NCBI RefSeq assembly: GCF_000717245.1
Contig: NZ_JNYQ01000004.1
Location: 1,116,001-1,180,000, forward strand
DNA from: Kitasatospora papulosa
GTDB lineage: Bacteria > Actinomycetota > Actinomycetes > Streptomycetales > Streptomycetaceae
DNA: 64,000 bases
Direction: 5' to 3'
Position numbers and translations under genes: made by a program. Below, in pieces: positions 7,480-16,852 of this stretch (the stretch's first letter is position 1; every line of letters begins with the position of its first letter). Below the pieces are notes generated by a model. The model saw nothing but the letters and a program-made list of their open reading frames with translations. It did no database searches and was not told where the DNA came from.

Positions 7480-8118
7480 ATGGCTGATCAGACGTATCGG
7501 AAACCTCCGGAAGCCCTGCGCTCCGACGCCCGGGAGAACCGTGAGCGCATCCTCGCCGCGGCCCGCGAGGCGTACGCCCTCCACGGGATCGACGTGCCCA
7601 TGGCGGCGATCGCCCGGCGCGCGAAGGTCGGGGTCGCCACGCTCTACCGGCGGTTCCCGACACGTGCCGCGCTGGTGACCGAGGCCTTCTCCGAGCAGCT
7701 CGCCCACTGCGCCGCGGTCCTCGACGAAGGGCTGGAGGACCCCGACCCGTGGCGCGGCTTCTGCTCGGTCGTCGAGAAGGTCTGCATGATGCAGGCGGCG
7801 GAACGGGGCTTCACGGAGGCGTTCCTGTCCCAGTTCCCCGACCACGTCGGCTTCGCCGAGGAGCGCAGCCGCGCCGAGGAGGGCCTCGCCCTGCTGATCC
7901 GGCGGGCCAAGGACTGCGGGCGGCTGCGCCAGGACTTCGACGTGCACGACATCACGCTGCTGATGCTGGCCAACTGCGGTGCGGCGACCGGAGCCGGTGA
8001 GGACGGGCCCGCAGCCTCCCGGAGGCTGGTCGGCTACCTCCTCCAGTCCTTCCGGGCCGAGGCGGCAGCCCCTCTGCCACCACCCGCACCGCTCGGACTC
8101 GACCGGCTCCCCGCCTAG
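7480..8118 (+). CDS. TetR/AcrR family transcriptional regulator
   Basis: A 212-residue regulator from the ATG at 7480 (MADQTYRKPPEALRSDAREN); an in-frame ATG 33 bases earlier is possible but would lie in the shared promoter. Residues about 18-63 are the TetR helix-turn-helix (RERILAAAREAYALHGIDVP, IARRAKVGVATLYRRFPTRA). The rest is an alpha-helical ligand-binding domain resembling the SbtR-like C-terminal type. It is divergent from the MDR oxidoreductase and most likely represses it and itself. The ligand cannot be predicted. Pro-rich residues at the C-terminus look disordered. Confidence 0.92.
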   Translation: MADQTYRKPPEALRSDARENRERILAAAREAYALHGIDVPMAAIARRAKVGVATLYRRFPTRAALVTEAFSEQLAHCAAVLDEGLEDPDPWRGFCSVVEKVCMMQAAERGFTEAFLSQFPDHVGFAEERSRAEEGLALLIRRAKDCGRLRQDFDVHDITLLMLANCGAATGAGEDGPAASRRLVGYLLQSFRAEAAAPLPPPAPLGLDRLPA

Positions 8119-8230
8119 CCACGGAGCCGGGGCTCAAGCCCTGGACTCCGAGCGCTCTTCCAGAGGAATGGGTGGAGGGACTCTTCCCACCCACCCTCCC
8201 CACCTGCCCAGTTGACCGTTTGTGACCGAC

Positions 8231-8260
8231 TTGCCACGGACCGTCGCGACGTTCTAGCGT
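8231..8260 (+). promoter_or_regulatory. Vegetative-type promoter TTGCCA-N18-TAGCGT
   Basis: The hexamers at 8231-8236 and 8255-8260 match the Streptomyces HrdB pattern with an 18-base spacer. They lie about 85 bases upstream of the ATG at 8344, so the transcript would have a leader of about 77 bases. That leader contains a gacccc/ggggtc inverted pair (about 8275-8308). Confidence 0.5.
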
Positions 8261-8343
8261 GCCGAACAACAGACGACCCCCGCCGGTGCGGGAACACCTG
8301 ACAGGGGTCTGACCAACGAGATCGACCAAAGGAACCCGATCTG

Positions 8344-9258
8344 ATGGCTGTCGACCAGCTTAGTGCCGCCCCCTGCGCCCCGTACGAGTCCACGCACCCC
8401 ATGGCGAACCCCGGTTACGGCAAGCGTTCCGCCCCGGACCAGCGCCCGCGCGAGAGCCGCGACTTCTCCCATCTGCCGCCCCGTGAAGCCGCCGTCGCCT
8501 CCTACATCGACCGGCTGCCGGACGGCTCCGACATCTCCGTGAAGACCCTGGCCAAGTGGCTCCCGTACGGGCAGTGCGCGCTGCGCACCGCGCTCAACCG
8601 GCTGCAGGCCGCCGGACATCTGCGGCGCGGCAGCGAATGCGTCGCGACCGACGAGGTCATGCTCTGGGTGACCCGGACCTTCTTCTCCCGCACCGCGCGG
8701 GACGACGCCTGGTGGGCCGCCTTCGCACGCGGTGACGCACCCCGGGAGACGCGACGGCCGACCCGTTCGCGCGCCTTCGTCCTGCTGGCCGCCCTCGGCC
8801 GCACCGCGCCCTCGCTGAGCCTGTCGGCGGCGGACTGCCTGAGCCTGCAACCGCTGGTCGACGAGTGGTTCGAGCGGGGCGCCACCGAGGAGGAGACCCT
8901 GCGCGCCCTCACCCACGGCCTGCCAGCGACCGTGCACCACGCCGCGTCCCTCGTGCGCCGCCGGCTCGTGGACAAGCTGCCCCCCGAGCGCTTCGCGCCC
9001 CGGCCGCCGACCGTCGTGCTGCGCACCCTGGAATGCGCCGAGTGCCGTGCGCCGGGAAGCGCCGACGCCCTGCGCGGCGGGCTCTGCGGGATCTGCCGGG
9101 GCGAGAGCACGGGCATCGCCGCCCGTCCCCCCGGCACCGTCCCCACCGACGGGGTGCGGGACCGGATGGCGACCGTACGGGCGGGCCTGGTCCCCCGGTC
9201 CGAGCGGACCGAGCGGGCGCGGGGCATCACGAAGGCGCGCGGCACCGGCACGCGCTGA
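8344..9258 (+). CDS. Winged-helix regulator with C-terminal Cys4 zinc-ribbon-like motif
   Basis: A 304-residue protein. Residues about 40-100 form a winged helix-turn-helix (LPPREAAVASYIDRLPDGSD, then VKTLAKWLPYGQCALRTALN and RLQAAGHLRRG). A helical middle region follows. Near residues 235-258 are two CxxC pairs (CAECRAPG and LCGICRG), probably a structural zinc site. The C-terminus is basic and probably disordered. The ATG at 8344 follows AAGGA at slightly long spacing; a second in-frame ATG at 8401 is possible. It resembles MarR-like helix-turn-helix proteins that recur as multiple paralogues in Streptomyces. Target genes are unknown. It is convergent with the DinB gene. Confidence 0.75.
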   Translation: MAVDQLSAAPCAPYESTHPMANPGYGKRSAPDQRPRESRDFSHLPPREAAVASYIDRLPDGSDISVKTLAKWLPYGQCALRTALNRLQAAGHLRRGSECVATDEVMLWVTRTFFSRTARDDAWWAAFARGDAPRETRRPTRSRAFVLLAALGRTAPSLSLSAADCLSLQPLVDEWFERGATEEETLRALTHGLPATVHHAASLVRRRLVDKLPPERFAPRPPTVVLRTLECAECRAPGSADALRGGLCGICRGESTGIAARPPGTVPTDGVRDRMATVRAGLVPRSERTERARGITKARGTGTR

Positions 9259-9289
9259 CGGTCCCCTGTCAGTGCACCGCCGGGTGTGC

Positions 9290-9799
9290 TCAGGCGCCCA
9301 CCGTTCCGTCGACGCCCTCCCGGAGGAAGTCCGCGTGACCGTTGTGGCGTCCGTACTCCAGCAGCACGTGCACCATCACCATGCGCAGCGAGACCTCCTG
9401 CCCCCAGCGCGGCTGGAGCCCGGTCAGGTCCAGGGAGTCGGCCTGCCGCTCGATGCGGCGCGAGTGCTCCACCTCGGCCTCCCAGGCGCCGAACGCCTCC
9501 GCGCGCGTGGAGGCGCTCGCGTCGTACGCGGCCTGGAAGTCGATGCGGTCCGACCAGACCATCGGCGCCTCGTGGTCCTCGAACACCCGGCGGAACCAGG
9601 CCCGTTCCACCTCTGCCATGTGGCGCACCAGACCGAGGAGGGAGAGCGTCGAAGGGGGCATCGACCGCTGCCGCAACTGCTCGTCGTCCAGCCCTTCGCA
9701 CTTCATGGCGAGGGTGGCGCGGTGGTAGTCGAGAAAGGCCCGCAGCGTCTCTCGCTCCCCGCCGGAACGAGGCGGACCCGTACGGGAATCGTCGGTCAT
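9290..9799 (-). CDS. DinB-superfamily protein (DUF664)
   Basis: A 169-residue four-helix protein starting at the ATG at 9799, which has AAGGAG eight bases upstream. Histidines at LGLVRHMAEVERAWF and near the end at VLLEYGRHNGHADFLR fit the metal-binding triad of the DinB/YfiT fold. Actinobacterial DUF664 members are often described as mycothiol-dependent or unknown metal-dependent enzymes; this one has no clear indication of substrate. A very strong terminator at 9866-9905 separates it from the upstream groEL2 gene, so it is transcribed on its own. Confidence 0.88.
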   Translation of the reverse strand: MTDDSRTGPPRSGGERETLRAFLDYHRATLAMKCEGLDDEQLRQRSMPPSTLSLLGLVRHMAEVERAWFRRVFEDHEAPMVWSDRIDFQAAYDASASTRAEAFGAWEAEVEHSRRIERQADSLDLTGLQPRWGQEVSLRMVMVHVLLEYGRHNGHADFLREGVDGTVGA

Positions 9800-9865
9800 G
9801 GGCCACGCTCCTTCTCGCTGAGGACAGGAGCGATCAGTATCCGGCACGTCCTCCCCGGGGCAGCA

Positions 9866-9905
9866 CGACGCCGGCCCCCGGGATTCCTCCCGGGGGCCGG
9901 CGTCG
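9866..9905 (-). terminator. Strong hairpin terminator after groEL2
   Basis: Two perfect 18-base arms (9866-9883 and 9888-9905) with a 4-base loop lie 43 bases beyond the groEL2 stop. The hairpin is extremely GC-rich with no U-tract, as is usual for Streptomyces terminators. Confidence 0.85.
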
Positions 9906-9947
9906 CACGGATACTGCGGGTACTGCCTGGAGCGACTGATCCGAGGA

Positions 9948-11570
<1,623 letters not shown>

Positions 11571-11630
11571 GTGAAGTGGTCCTCCCGGACAGGGGTGGAT
11601 TCTCCGGACCGAGAGGCGCCCGCGACGGAC

Positions 11631-11675
11631 GGCCTGCGTGCGTGGTGGTTCCTTGCCCCACCACGCGTGCGGGCC
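11631..11675 (-). promoter_or_regulatory. Hairpin in the groEL2 5' leader
   Basis: Arms of about 18 bases (11631-11648 and 11658-11675), with three mismatches, enclose a 9-base loop. The hairpin lies 60-105 bases upstream of the groEL2 ATG, downstream of the predicted promoter, so it would be in the mRNA leader. It may affect mRNA stability or temperature response; its role is unknown. Confidence 0.5.
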
Positions 11676-11714
11676 TCACCGGCCCGGTCCAAGTTTCTGT
11701 CACTCTCACCTGGA

Positions 11715-11759
11715 GAGTGCTAACGCCAATGATTAGCACTCGACCCCTGCGAGTGCAAG
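11715..11759 (-). promoter_or_regulatory. CIRCE (HrcA operator) with an extra half-site
   Basis: TTAGCACTC (11733-11741), 9 bases, then GAGTGCAAG (11751-11759) is a standard CIRCE with two mismatches in one arm. A third, perfect half-site GAGTGCTAA lies at 11715-11723, again exactly 9 bases away. HrcA represses groE operons through CIRCE at normal temperature. The element overlaps the predicted groEL2 promoter. Confidence 0.92.
11730..11758 (-). promoter_or_regulatory. groEL2 promoter TTGCAC-N17-TAATCA
   Basis: On the minus strand TTGCAC (11758-11753) and TAATCA (11735-11730) are 17 bases apart. Both hexamers fall within the CIRCE element, so HrcA binding would block polymerase directly. The extra CIRCE half-site would lie close to the transcription start. 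Confidence 0.55.
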
Positions 11760-11824
11760 CGTCCTCTTCGGGATGTGGACAACCTCGGGACTCCGCCGCA
11801 GGTCACGACGGGGGCCCGGAGACG

Positions 11825-11866
11825 CACGTGAGGCCCGTCCCCCGGTAGGAGTACGGGCCTCGCGTG
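11825..11866 (-). terminator. Terminator after the cold-shock gene
   Basis: Arms 11825-11838 and 11853-11866 pair at 13 of 14 positions with a 14-base loop, about 35 bases beyond the cold-shock gene stop and before the groEL2 promoter. Confidence 0.75.
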
Positions 11867-11899
11867 TGTGAGTGGTGTCGGTGGCCGACCGCGCCGAGC

Positions 11900-12106
11900 T
11901 CAGCCGACGGCGAGCTTGACCATGTCCGCCTGCGGCCCCTTCTGGCCCTGCGAGATCTCGAATTCAACTCGCTGACCCTCTTCGAGGGTGCGGTACCCGT
12001 CCATCTGGATCGCGCTGTAGTGGACGAAAACATCCGCACCACCGTCGACCGCGATGAAGCCGTACCCCTTCTCCGCGTTGAACCACTTGACGGTGCCCTG
12101 AGCCAT
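11900..12106 (-). CDS. CspA-family cold-shock protein
   Basis: A 68-residue single-OB-fold RNA-binding protein, typical length for CspA. It has both RNP motifs, GYGFIAV (RNP1, with Tyr in place of the more usual Phe) and VFVHYSAI (RNP2), and starts MAQGTVKWFNAEKG. The ATG at 12106 follows GGGGAG. Such proteins bind single-stranded RNA/DNA and act as RNA chaperones in the cytosol. The gene has its own strong terminator and about 440 bases of gene-free sequence upstream, probably including a long leader as is usual for csp mRNAs. Its position next to groEL2 is conserved in Streptomyces, as far as I recall. Confidence 0.96.
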   Translation of the reverse strand: MAQGTVKWFNAEKGYGFIAVDGGADVFVHYSAIQMDGYRTLEEGQRVEFEISQGQKGPQADMVKLAVG

Positions 12107-12549
12107 GCCCAACTCCCCTATTACTGGCCCTTGCACGAGACCGCACTTCGCGGTCCCGGGTCAGAACTCACCCTCCGACAGGAGAGGGTGGCGTGCGCCG
12201 GAACGCGTCGACCGCGGCCGAATGTATCTGCCCAACTGCCCTCTGCAACAGGTCAATCGGACGAGAATTCTGGGCGCACGCGACCACGCGGATAGGGGGA
12301 ATTCATACGATTCCAGGGCAAGTCGGGCCTGACAAAGGCGACTTATGCCTCAAGGCGTTCACGCACTTTGGCTACTTCTTGTCGCGGCAGGGCGCATTCT
12401 CATATGTGGATCGCGCGGGCAACTGCGGGGACTTCCCCAACTGTACCGCGCTCAACCATGCAGAATGACCCCCTCCGTTTGCCGTGGAGAGGGCCATCGC
12501 GTGAATACCGTGCGGCCGGACCGCGACGGCGGCCCGTGACGTCCCGCCG
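12107..12549. other. Gene-free 443-base region upstream of the cold-shock gene
   Basis: No coding frame with plausible start, codon use and ribosome-binding site is visible. The stretch is less GC-rich than its surroundings (AT-rich patches near 12290-12400) and probably holds the csp promoter and 5' leader plus the downstream region of the MoaD-like gene. I could not place a -10/-35 pair with confidence. Confidence 0.5.
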
Positions 12550-12825
12550 TCAGCCGCCGGCGACGGCGGGAATGATCGAGACGCCGGCGCCGTCCGGGGT
12601 GACCGCGTCCAGACCGCCCTCGAAGCGCACGTCGTCGTCGTTGACGTACACGTTGACGAAGCGGCGCAGCTTGCCCTGGTCGTCCAGGACGCGGGCACCG
12701 ATGCCCGGGTGGTTCTGCTCCAGGGACGCGATGACCTCGGAGAGGGTCGCCCCCTCGGCCGGGACCTCGGACTGACCGCCCGTGTAGGTGCGGAGGATGG
12801 TGGGGATACGGACCTTGACGCTCAT
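12550..12825 (-). CDS. MoaD/ThiS-family sulfur-carrier protein (CysO-like)
   Basis: A 91-residue ubiquitin-like beta-grasp protein. It begins MSVKVRIPTILRTYTGGQSE and ends in SIIPAVAGG; the terminal Gly-Gly is the site activated by adenylation and loaded as a thiocarboxylate. The VAGG ending resembles mycobacterial CysO rather than molybdopterin-synthase MoaD. GAGGAAGG precedes the ATG. It lies 28 bases downstream of thrC on the same strand, so the two form an operon. The link suggests the carrier supplies sulfur to a pathway using threonine-synthase-type substrates such as O-phosphohomoserine; that is inference. No Mec-type protease or CysM is adjacent here. Confidence 0.92.
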   Translation of the reverse strand: MSVKVRIPTILRTYTGGQSEVPAEGATLSEVIASLEQNHPGIGARVLDDQGKLRRFVNVYVNDDDVRFEGGLDAVTPDGAGVSIIPAVAGG

Positions 12826-12853
12826 GTGGGTGCCTTCCTCGGGTCTCGGGTGG

Positions 12854-14152
12854 TCAGTTGGCGGCAGCGAGGCCCGCGTCGCGGAACGCGTCCAGGCTGG
12901 GCCGGATCGTGGCCGACAGGCCGGTCGTCGGGGCGACCGCGTCCAGCGTCTTCAGGCCGTCGCCGGTGTTCAGGACGACGGTGGTCAGGGACGGGTCGAG
13001 CAGACCGGCCTCGATCAGCTTCTTCGTCACGCCGACCGTCACCCCGCCCGCGGTCTCCGCGAAGATCCCCTCGGTGCGGGCCAGCAGCTTGATCGCGTCG
13101 ACGACCTGCTCGTCGTTCACGTCCTCCACGGCACCGCCGGTGCGGCGGGCGATGTCCAGGACGTACGGGCCGTCGGCCGGGTTGCCGATCGCCAGGGACT
13201 TGGCGATGGTGTTCGGCTTCTGCGGACGGACCACGTCGTGGCCGGCCTTGAAGGCGGTGGAGACCGGGGAGCAGCCCTCGGCCTGGGCGCCGAAGATCTT
13301 GTACGGCTTGTCCTCGACGAGACCGAGCTTGATCAGCTCCTGGAGACCCTTGTCGATCTTCGTGAGCTGTGAGCCGGACGCGATGGGGATGACGAGCTGG
13401 TCGGGCAGCTGCCAGCCCAGCTGCTCGCAGATCTCGTACGCCAGGGTCTTGGAGCCCTCGCCGTAGTACGGCCGCAGGTTGACGTTGACGAAGCCCCAGC
13501 CCTCGCCGAGCGGGTCGCCGATGAGCTCCGAGCAGAAGCGGTTGACGTCGTCGTAGTTGCCCTCGATACCGACGAGCTCACCGCCGTACACCGCGGCCAT
13601 GACGACCTTGCCCTGCTCCAGGTCGTGCGGGATGAACACGCAGGAGCGGAAGCCGGCGCGGGCGGCGGCGGCACCCACCGCACCCGCCAGGTTGCCGGTG
13701 GAGGAGCAGGAGAGGGTGGTGAACCCGAAGGCGCGGGCCGCCTCGACGGCGATGGCGACGACACGGTCCTTGAAGGAGTGCGTCGGGTTGCCGGAGTCGT
13801 CCTTGACGTACAGTCCGCCGGTCACGCCGAGCTCGCGGGCGAGGTTGTCGGCCTTGACCAGCTTCGTGAAGCCGGGGTTGATGTTGGGCTTGTCCGCGAC
13901 ATCGGAGGGGACGGGCAGCAGCGGCGCGTACCGCCAGATGTTGTCCGGACCCTCGGCGATGCGCTTCTTCAGCTCTTCGGGGGAGCCGCTCGGCAGGTCG
14001 TACGCCACTTCGAGCGGCCCGAAACAGGACACGCAGGCGAAGATGGGGCCGAGCTCGAAACGCTCGCCGCATTCGCGACAGGAAAGCGCGGCGGCGGGAC
14101 CGAGGTCCACGGCGGAAGAATTGGTGTTCTCTGCAACTGTCTGCACGGCCAT
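12854..14152 (-). CDS. thrC: Threonine synthase
   Basis: A 432-residue PLP enzyme that converts O-phosphohomoserine to threonine and phosphate, the last step of threonine biosynthesis. The N-terminal zinc-ribbon-like pair (LSCRECGERFELG and FACVSCFGPLEV) is the actinobacterial type. The PLP lysine is in GNPTHSFKDRVVAIAV, the Gly-rich phosphate cradle SSTGNLAGAVGAAA follows, and VVLNTGDGLK is near the end. Length and motifs are complete. It is the first gene of an operon with the sulfur-carrier gene. The 300 bases upstream show no T-box or other riboswitch I can recognise. The AAAGGG before the ATG is a modest ribosome-binding site. Confidence 0.97.
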   Translation of the reverse strand: MAVQTVAENTNSSAVDLGPAAALSCRECGERFELGPIFACVSCFGPLEVAYDLPSGSPEELKKRIAEGPDNIWRYAPLLPVPSDVADKPNINPGFTKLVKADNLARELGVTGGLYVKDDSGNPTHSFKDRVVAIAVEAARAFGFTTLSCSSTGNLAGAVGAAAARAGFRSCVFIPHDLEQGKVVMAAVYGGELVGIEGNYDDVNRFCSELIGDPLGEGWGFVNVNLRPYYGEGSKTLAYEICEQLGWQLPDQLVIPIASGSQLTKIDKGLQELIKLGLVEDKPYKIFGAQAEGCSPVSTAFKAGHDVVRPQKPNTIAKSLAIGNPADGPYVLDIARRTGGAVEDVNDEQVVDAIKLLARTEGIFAETAGGVTVGVTKKLIEAGLLDPSLTTVVLNTGDGLKTLDAVAPTTGLSATIRPSLDAFRDAGLAAAN

Positions 14153-14451
14153 GATGGCGGAGGCCCTTTCTCCTCATCTTCCTCGCGACGTATTTCGCCG
14201 CAAGACGGAATTGGCACCTTCCCCACCGTGACCTCGCGGTCGGCAGGAGGGTTGCCGGGACTTCAACGGGCCGTTCCCTCAGTCCCTCTGGATGAGCGCT
14301 ATGGCACCGGACCATGGATCCGGGCGTTTATTCGCGGACCGACCCCGACATGCGAGGGTCATCCGCGTTGTTCAAGACTGTAACCGAAGCACTGGACGGT
14401 TGAGATAGTCGTCCGAACCGCGAGATGGATCACATACAGGGAGTATCGACC
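14153..14451. other. Divergent promoter region of thrC and gpgS
   Basis: This 299-base stretch separates the divergent thrC and GpgS genes. It must hold both promoters. I see no strong inverted repeat, riboswitch or small gene in it. Confidence 0.5.
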
Positions 14452-15402
14452 GTGCTGGAAGAGGTGGAACGCTGGCTGACCAGGCGTTCCTGGTCAGCTG
14501 CCGACCGCCCGATCGAGCGCCTCACGGCCGCCCGGGCGAAGGATCCGAACCGCTCGCGTGTGAGCGTCGTCCTGCCCGCGCTGAACGAGGAGGCGACGGT
14601 CGGGGAGATCGTGACGGTGATCCGGCGCGAGCTGATGGAGAAGGTCCGGCTCGTGGACGAACTGGTGGTGATCGATTCCGGCTCCACCGACGCCACCGCC
14701 GAGGTCGCCCGCCGGGCCGGCGCCCGGGTCGTGCACCGGGACTCCGTACTCCCCCGGATACCCGCGCTCCCCGGCAAGGGCGAGGTCCTGTGGCGTTCGC
14801 TGCTGGTGACCACCGGGGAGATCGTCTGCTTCGTCGACGCCGACCTGAAGGACTTCTCCGCCGATTTCGTGTCCGGGATCGTCGGTCCGCTGCTGACCGA
14901 CCCCCAGGTCCAGTTCGTGAAGGCCATGTACGACCGCCCGCTGGGCGACACCGCGGGGCAGGGCGGCCGGGTGACGGAACTGGTGGCCCGCCCGCTGCTC
15001 AACCTGCACTGGCCGCGGCTGGCCGGCTTCGTCCAGCCGCTCGGCGGCGAGTACGCGGTACGACGCTCCCTGCTGGAGCGGCTCCCCTTCCCCGTCGGGT
15101 ACGGAGTGGAACTGGGTCTGCTCGTCGACGCGCTGCACACGGTCGGCCTGGACGCGCTCGCGCAGGTGGACGTCGGCGTGCGCAGGCACCGCCATCAGGA
15201 CGGCCAGGCCCTCGGCAGGATGGCCGCCACCATCTACCGCACGGCGCAGCTGCGGCTCTCCCGCGGACCGCTCGTGCGGCCGGAGATCACCCAGTTCGAG
15301 CGTGGACCCGACGGGTTCGTCCCGCACACCCATGCGGTGGACACCGAGGAACGGCCGCCGATGCGGGACATCGCGGAGTACGCGGCCCGGGACGCGGCGT
15401 AG
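14452..15402 (+). CDS. gpgS: Glucosyl-3-phosphoglycerate synthase (GT81)
   Basis: A 316-residue retaining GT-A fold glycosyltransferase. I chose the GTG at 14452 (MLEEVERWLTRRSWSAADRP) because GGGAG lies eight bases upstream; an ATG 27 bases earlier is the alternative. Family hallmarks are VVLPALNEEATVGEIV, the metal-binding CFVDADLKDF, and GGEYAVRRSLLERLPFPVGY followed by VGVRRHRHQDGQALG, the acceptor and His region of GpgS. The enzyme adds glucose to 3-phosphoglycerate, the first step to glucosylglycerate and polymethylated glucose polysaccharides. Placement just before otsA and otsB groups two compatible-solute pathways. Confidence 0.92.
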   Translation: MLEEVERWLTRRSWSAADRPIERLTAARAKDPNRSRVSVVLPALNEEATVGEIVTVIRRELMEKVRLVDELVVIDSGSTDATAEVARRAGARVVHRDSVLPRIPALPGKGEVLWRSLLVTTGEIVCFVDADLKDFSADFVSGIVGPLLTDPQVQFVKAMYDRPLGDTAGQGGRVTELVARPLLNLHWPRLAGFVQPLGGEYAVRRSLLERLPFPVGYGVELGLLVDALHTVGLDALAQVDVGVRRHRHQDGQALGRMAATIYRTAQLRLSRGPLVRPEITQFERGPDGFVPHTHAVDTEERPPMRDIAEYAARDAA

Positions 15403-15438
15403 CGGTTCCTCGCGCGGGGCCCGGTGCCCACTTCACGT

Positions 15439-15465
15439 TTGGAGGGTTCCCGAACGGGCTAGGTT
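15439..15465 (+). promoter_or_regulatory. otsA promoter for a leaderless transcript
   Basis: TTGGAG (15439-15444) and TAGGTT (15460-15465) form a promoter with a short 15-base spacer. TAGGTT is seven bases before the otsA ATG, placing transcription start at the initiation codon; no ribosome-binding site is present. Confidence 0.6.
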
Positions 15466-15472
15466 CGGGTAC

Positions 15473-16849
15473 ATGGTCTCCGAGCACGCCGCCCAGGTTC
15501 TCGTCGCGTCCAACCGCGGCCCGGTGTCGTACACACGACGTGACGACGGCACGCTCGACTCGAAACGGGGCGGCGGCGGGCTCGTCTCCGGCCTCAGCGC
15601 CGTCGACGACAAGCTGTGGGTGTGCGCCGCCCTCAGCGACGGCGACCGCGAGGCGGTGCGCCGCGGGGTGTCCGAGCCCGGCGTCCGGATGCTCGACATC
15701 GACGCCGCGGTCCACGCCGACGCCTACAACGGCATCGCGAACTCGGTGCTCTGGTTCGTCCACCACATGATCTACCAGACCCCGGTGGAGCCCGTCTTCG
15801 ACGCGGAGTTCCGCCGGCAGTGGGCCTCCTACGAGGCGTACAACCAGGCCTTCGCCCAGGCCCTGGCCGAGGAGGCGGGCGAGGGCGCCGCGGTCCTGGT
15901 GCAGGACTACCACCTCTCCCTGGTCCCCGGCATACTGCGCGAGCTCCGCCCCGACCTGCGCATCGGGCACTTCTCGCACACCCCCTGGGCGCCCGTCGAC
16001 TACTTCCGGCTGCTGCCCGACGACATCGGCGAGCAGCTGCTCAAGGGCATCCTGGGCGCCGACCGCGCCGCGTTCCTGACCCGTCGTTGGGCGGACGCCT
16101 TCATCGGCTGCTGCACGGAGATCCTCGGCGGCACGGGCCGGACCCGGATCGGGGTGCACGGACTGGGCGCCGACGCGGAGTTCCTGCGCCGCCGCTCACG
16201 CGAGGCGGACGTGGACGAGCGCATGGAGATCCTCCGGGAGCAGGTCGGCGCCGACCGGCGGACGATCGTGCGGGTGGACCGCACGGAGCTCTCCAAGAAC
16301 ATCGTCCGCGGGCTGCACGCCTACCGCGCCCTGCTGGAGGAGCGCCCCGAGTGGCGCGAGCGCGTGGTCCACATCGCGTTCGCCTACCCCTCCCGGCAGG
16401 ACCTCGCGGTCTACCGCGACTACACGGCCGAGGTCCAGCGCGTCGCCGACGGCATCAACGCGGAGTACGGCACGGCCGGATGGACCCCGGTCCTGCTCCA
16501 CGTCGACGACGACTTCGCCCGCTCCCTCGCGGCGTACCGGCTGGCGGACGTGGCCCTGGTCAACCCGATCCGTGACGGCATGAACCTCGTGGCCAAGGAG
16601 GTCCCGGTCGTCTCGGACCAGGGCTGCGCGCTCGTGCTGTCCCGCGAGGCGGGCGCGTACGAGGAACTGGGCGAGGACGCCCTCGTGGTCAACCCGTACG
16701 ACGTCTCGGCCACGGCGGCGGCGCTGCACGAGGCACTCACGATGGAGCCCGGCGAGCGGAGCGCCCGGTCGAAGCGCCTGGCGGACGCGGCGACCGCGCT
16801 GCCGCCGCAGCAGTGGTTCCTGGACCAGCTGGACGCGCTGCGGAGCTGA
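15473..16849 (+). CDS. otsA: Trehalose-6-phosphate synthase (GT20)
   Basis: A 458-residue retaining GT-B glycosyltransferase that joins nucleotide-glucose to glucose-6-phosphate. The ATG at 15473 is seven bases after TAGGTT and has no ribosome-binding site. Motifs in order: VLVASNRGPVSY, RGGGGLVSGLSAVDDK (the N-terminal glycine loop), VLVQDYHLSLVPGILRE, GHFSHTPWAPVDYFRLLP, VDRTELSKNIVRGLHAYR and ALVNPIRDGMNLVAKE (the signature donor site). The HTPWAP and RTELSKN variants are those of actinomycete GDP-glucose-preferring enzymes and VldE-type relatives, so GDP-glucose is the likely donor. It is followed, convergently, by otsB with a 3-base gap. Confidence 0.94.
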   Translation: MVSEHAAQVLVASNRGPVSYTRRDDGTLDSKRGGGGLVSGLSAVDDKLWVCAALSDGDREAVRRGVSEPGVRMLDIDAAVHADAYNGIANSVLWFVHHMIYQTPVEPVFDAEFRRQWASYEAYNQAFAQALAEEAGEGAAVLVQDYHLSLVPGILRELRPDLRIGHFSHTPWAPVDYFRLLPDDIGEQLLKGILGADRAAFLTRRWADAFIGCCTEILGGTGRTRIGVHGLGADAEFLRRRSREADVDERMEILREQVGADRRTIVRVDRTELSKNIVRGLHAYRALLEERPEWRERVVHIAFAYPSRQDLAVYRDYTAEVQRVADGINAEYGTAGWTPVLLHVDDDFARSLAAYRLADVALVNPIRDGMNLVAKEVPVVSDQGCALVLSREAGAYEELGEDALVVNPYDVSATAAALHEALTMEPGERSARSKRLADAATALPPQQWFLDQLDALRS

Positions 16850-16852
16850 CGC

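Noticed and set aside
14153..14451. A possible T-box or threonine-type riboswitch upstream of thrC
   Set aside because: I found no T-box sequence, no specifier-loop arrangement and no terminator-antiterminator pair. Nothing supports a riboswitch.
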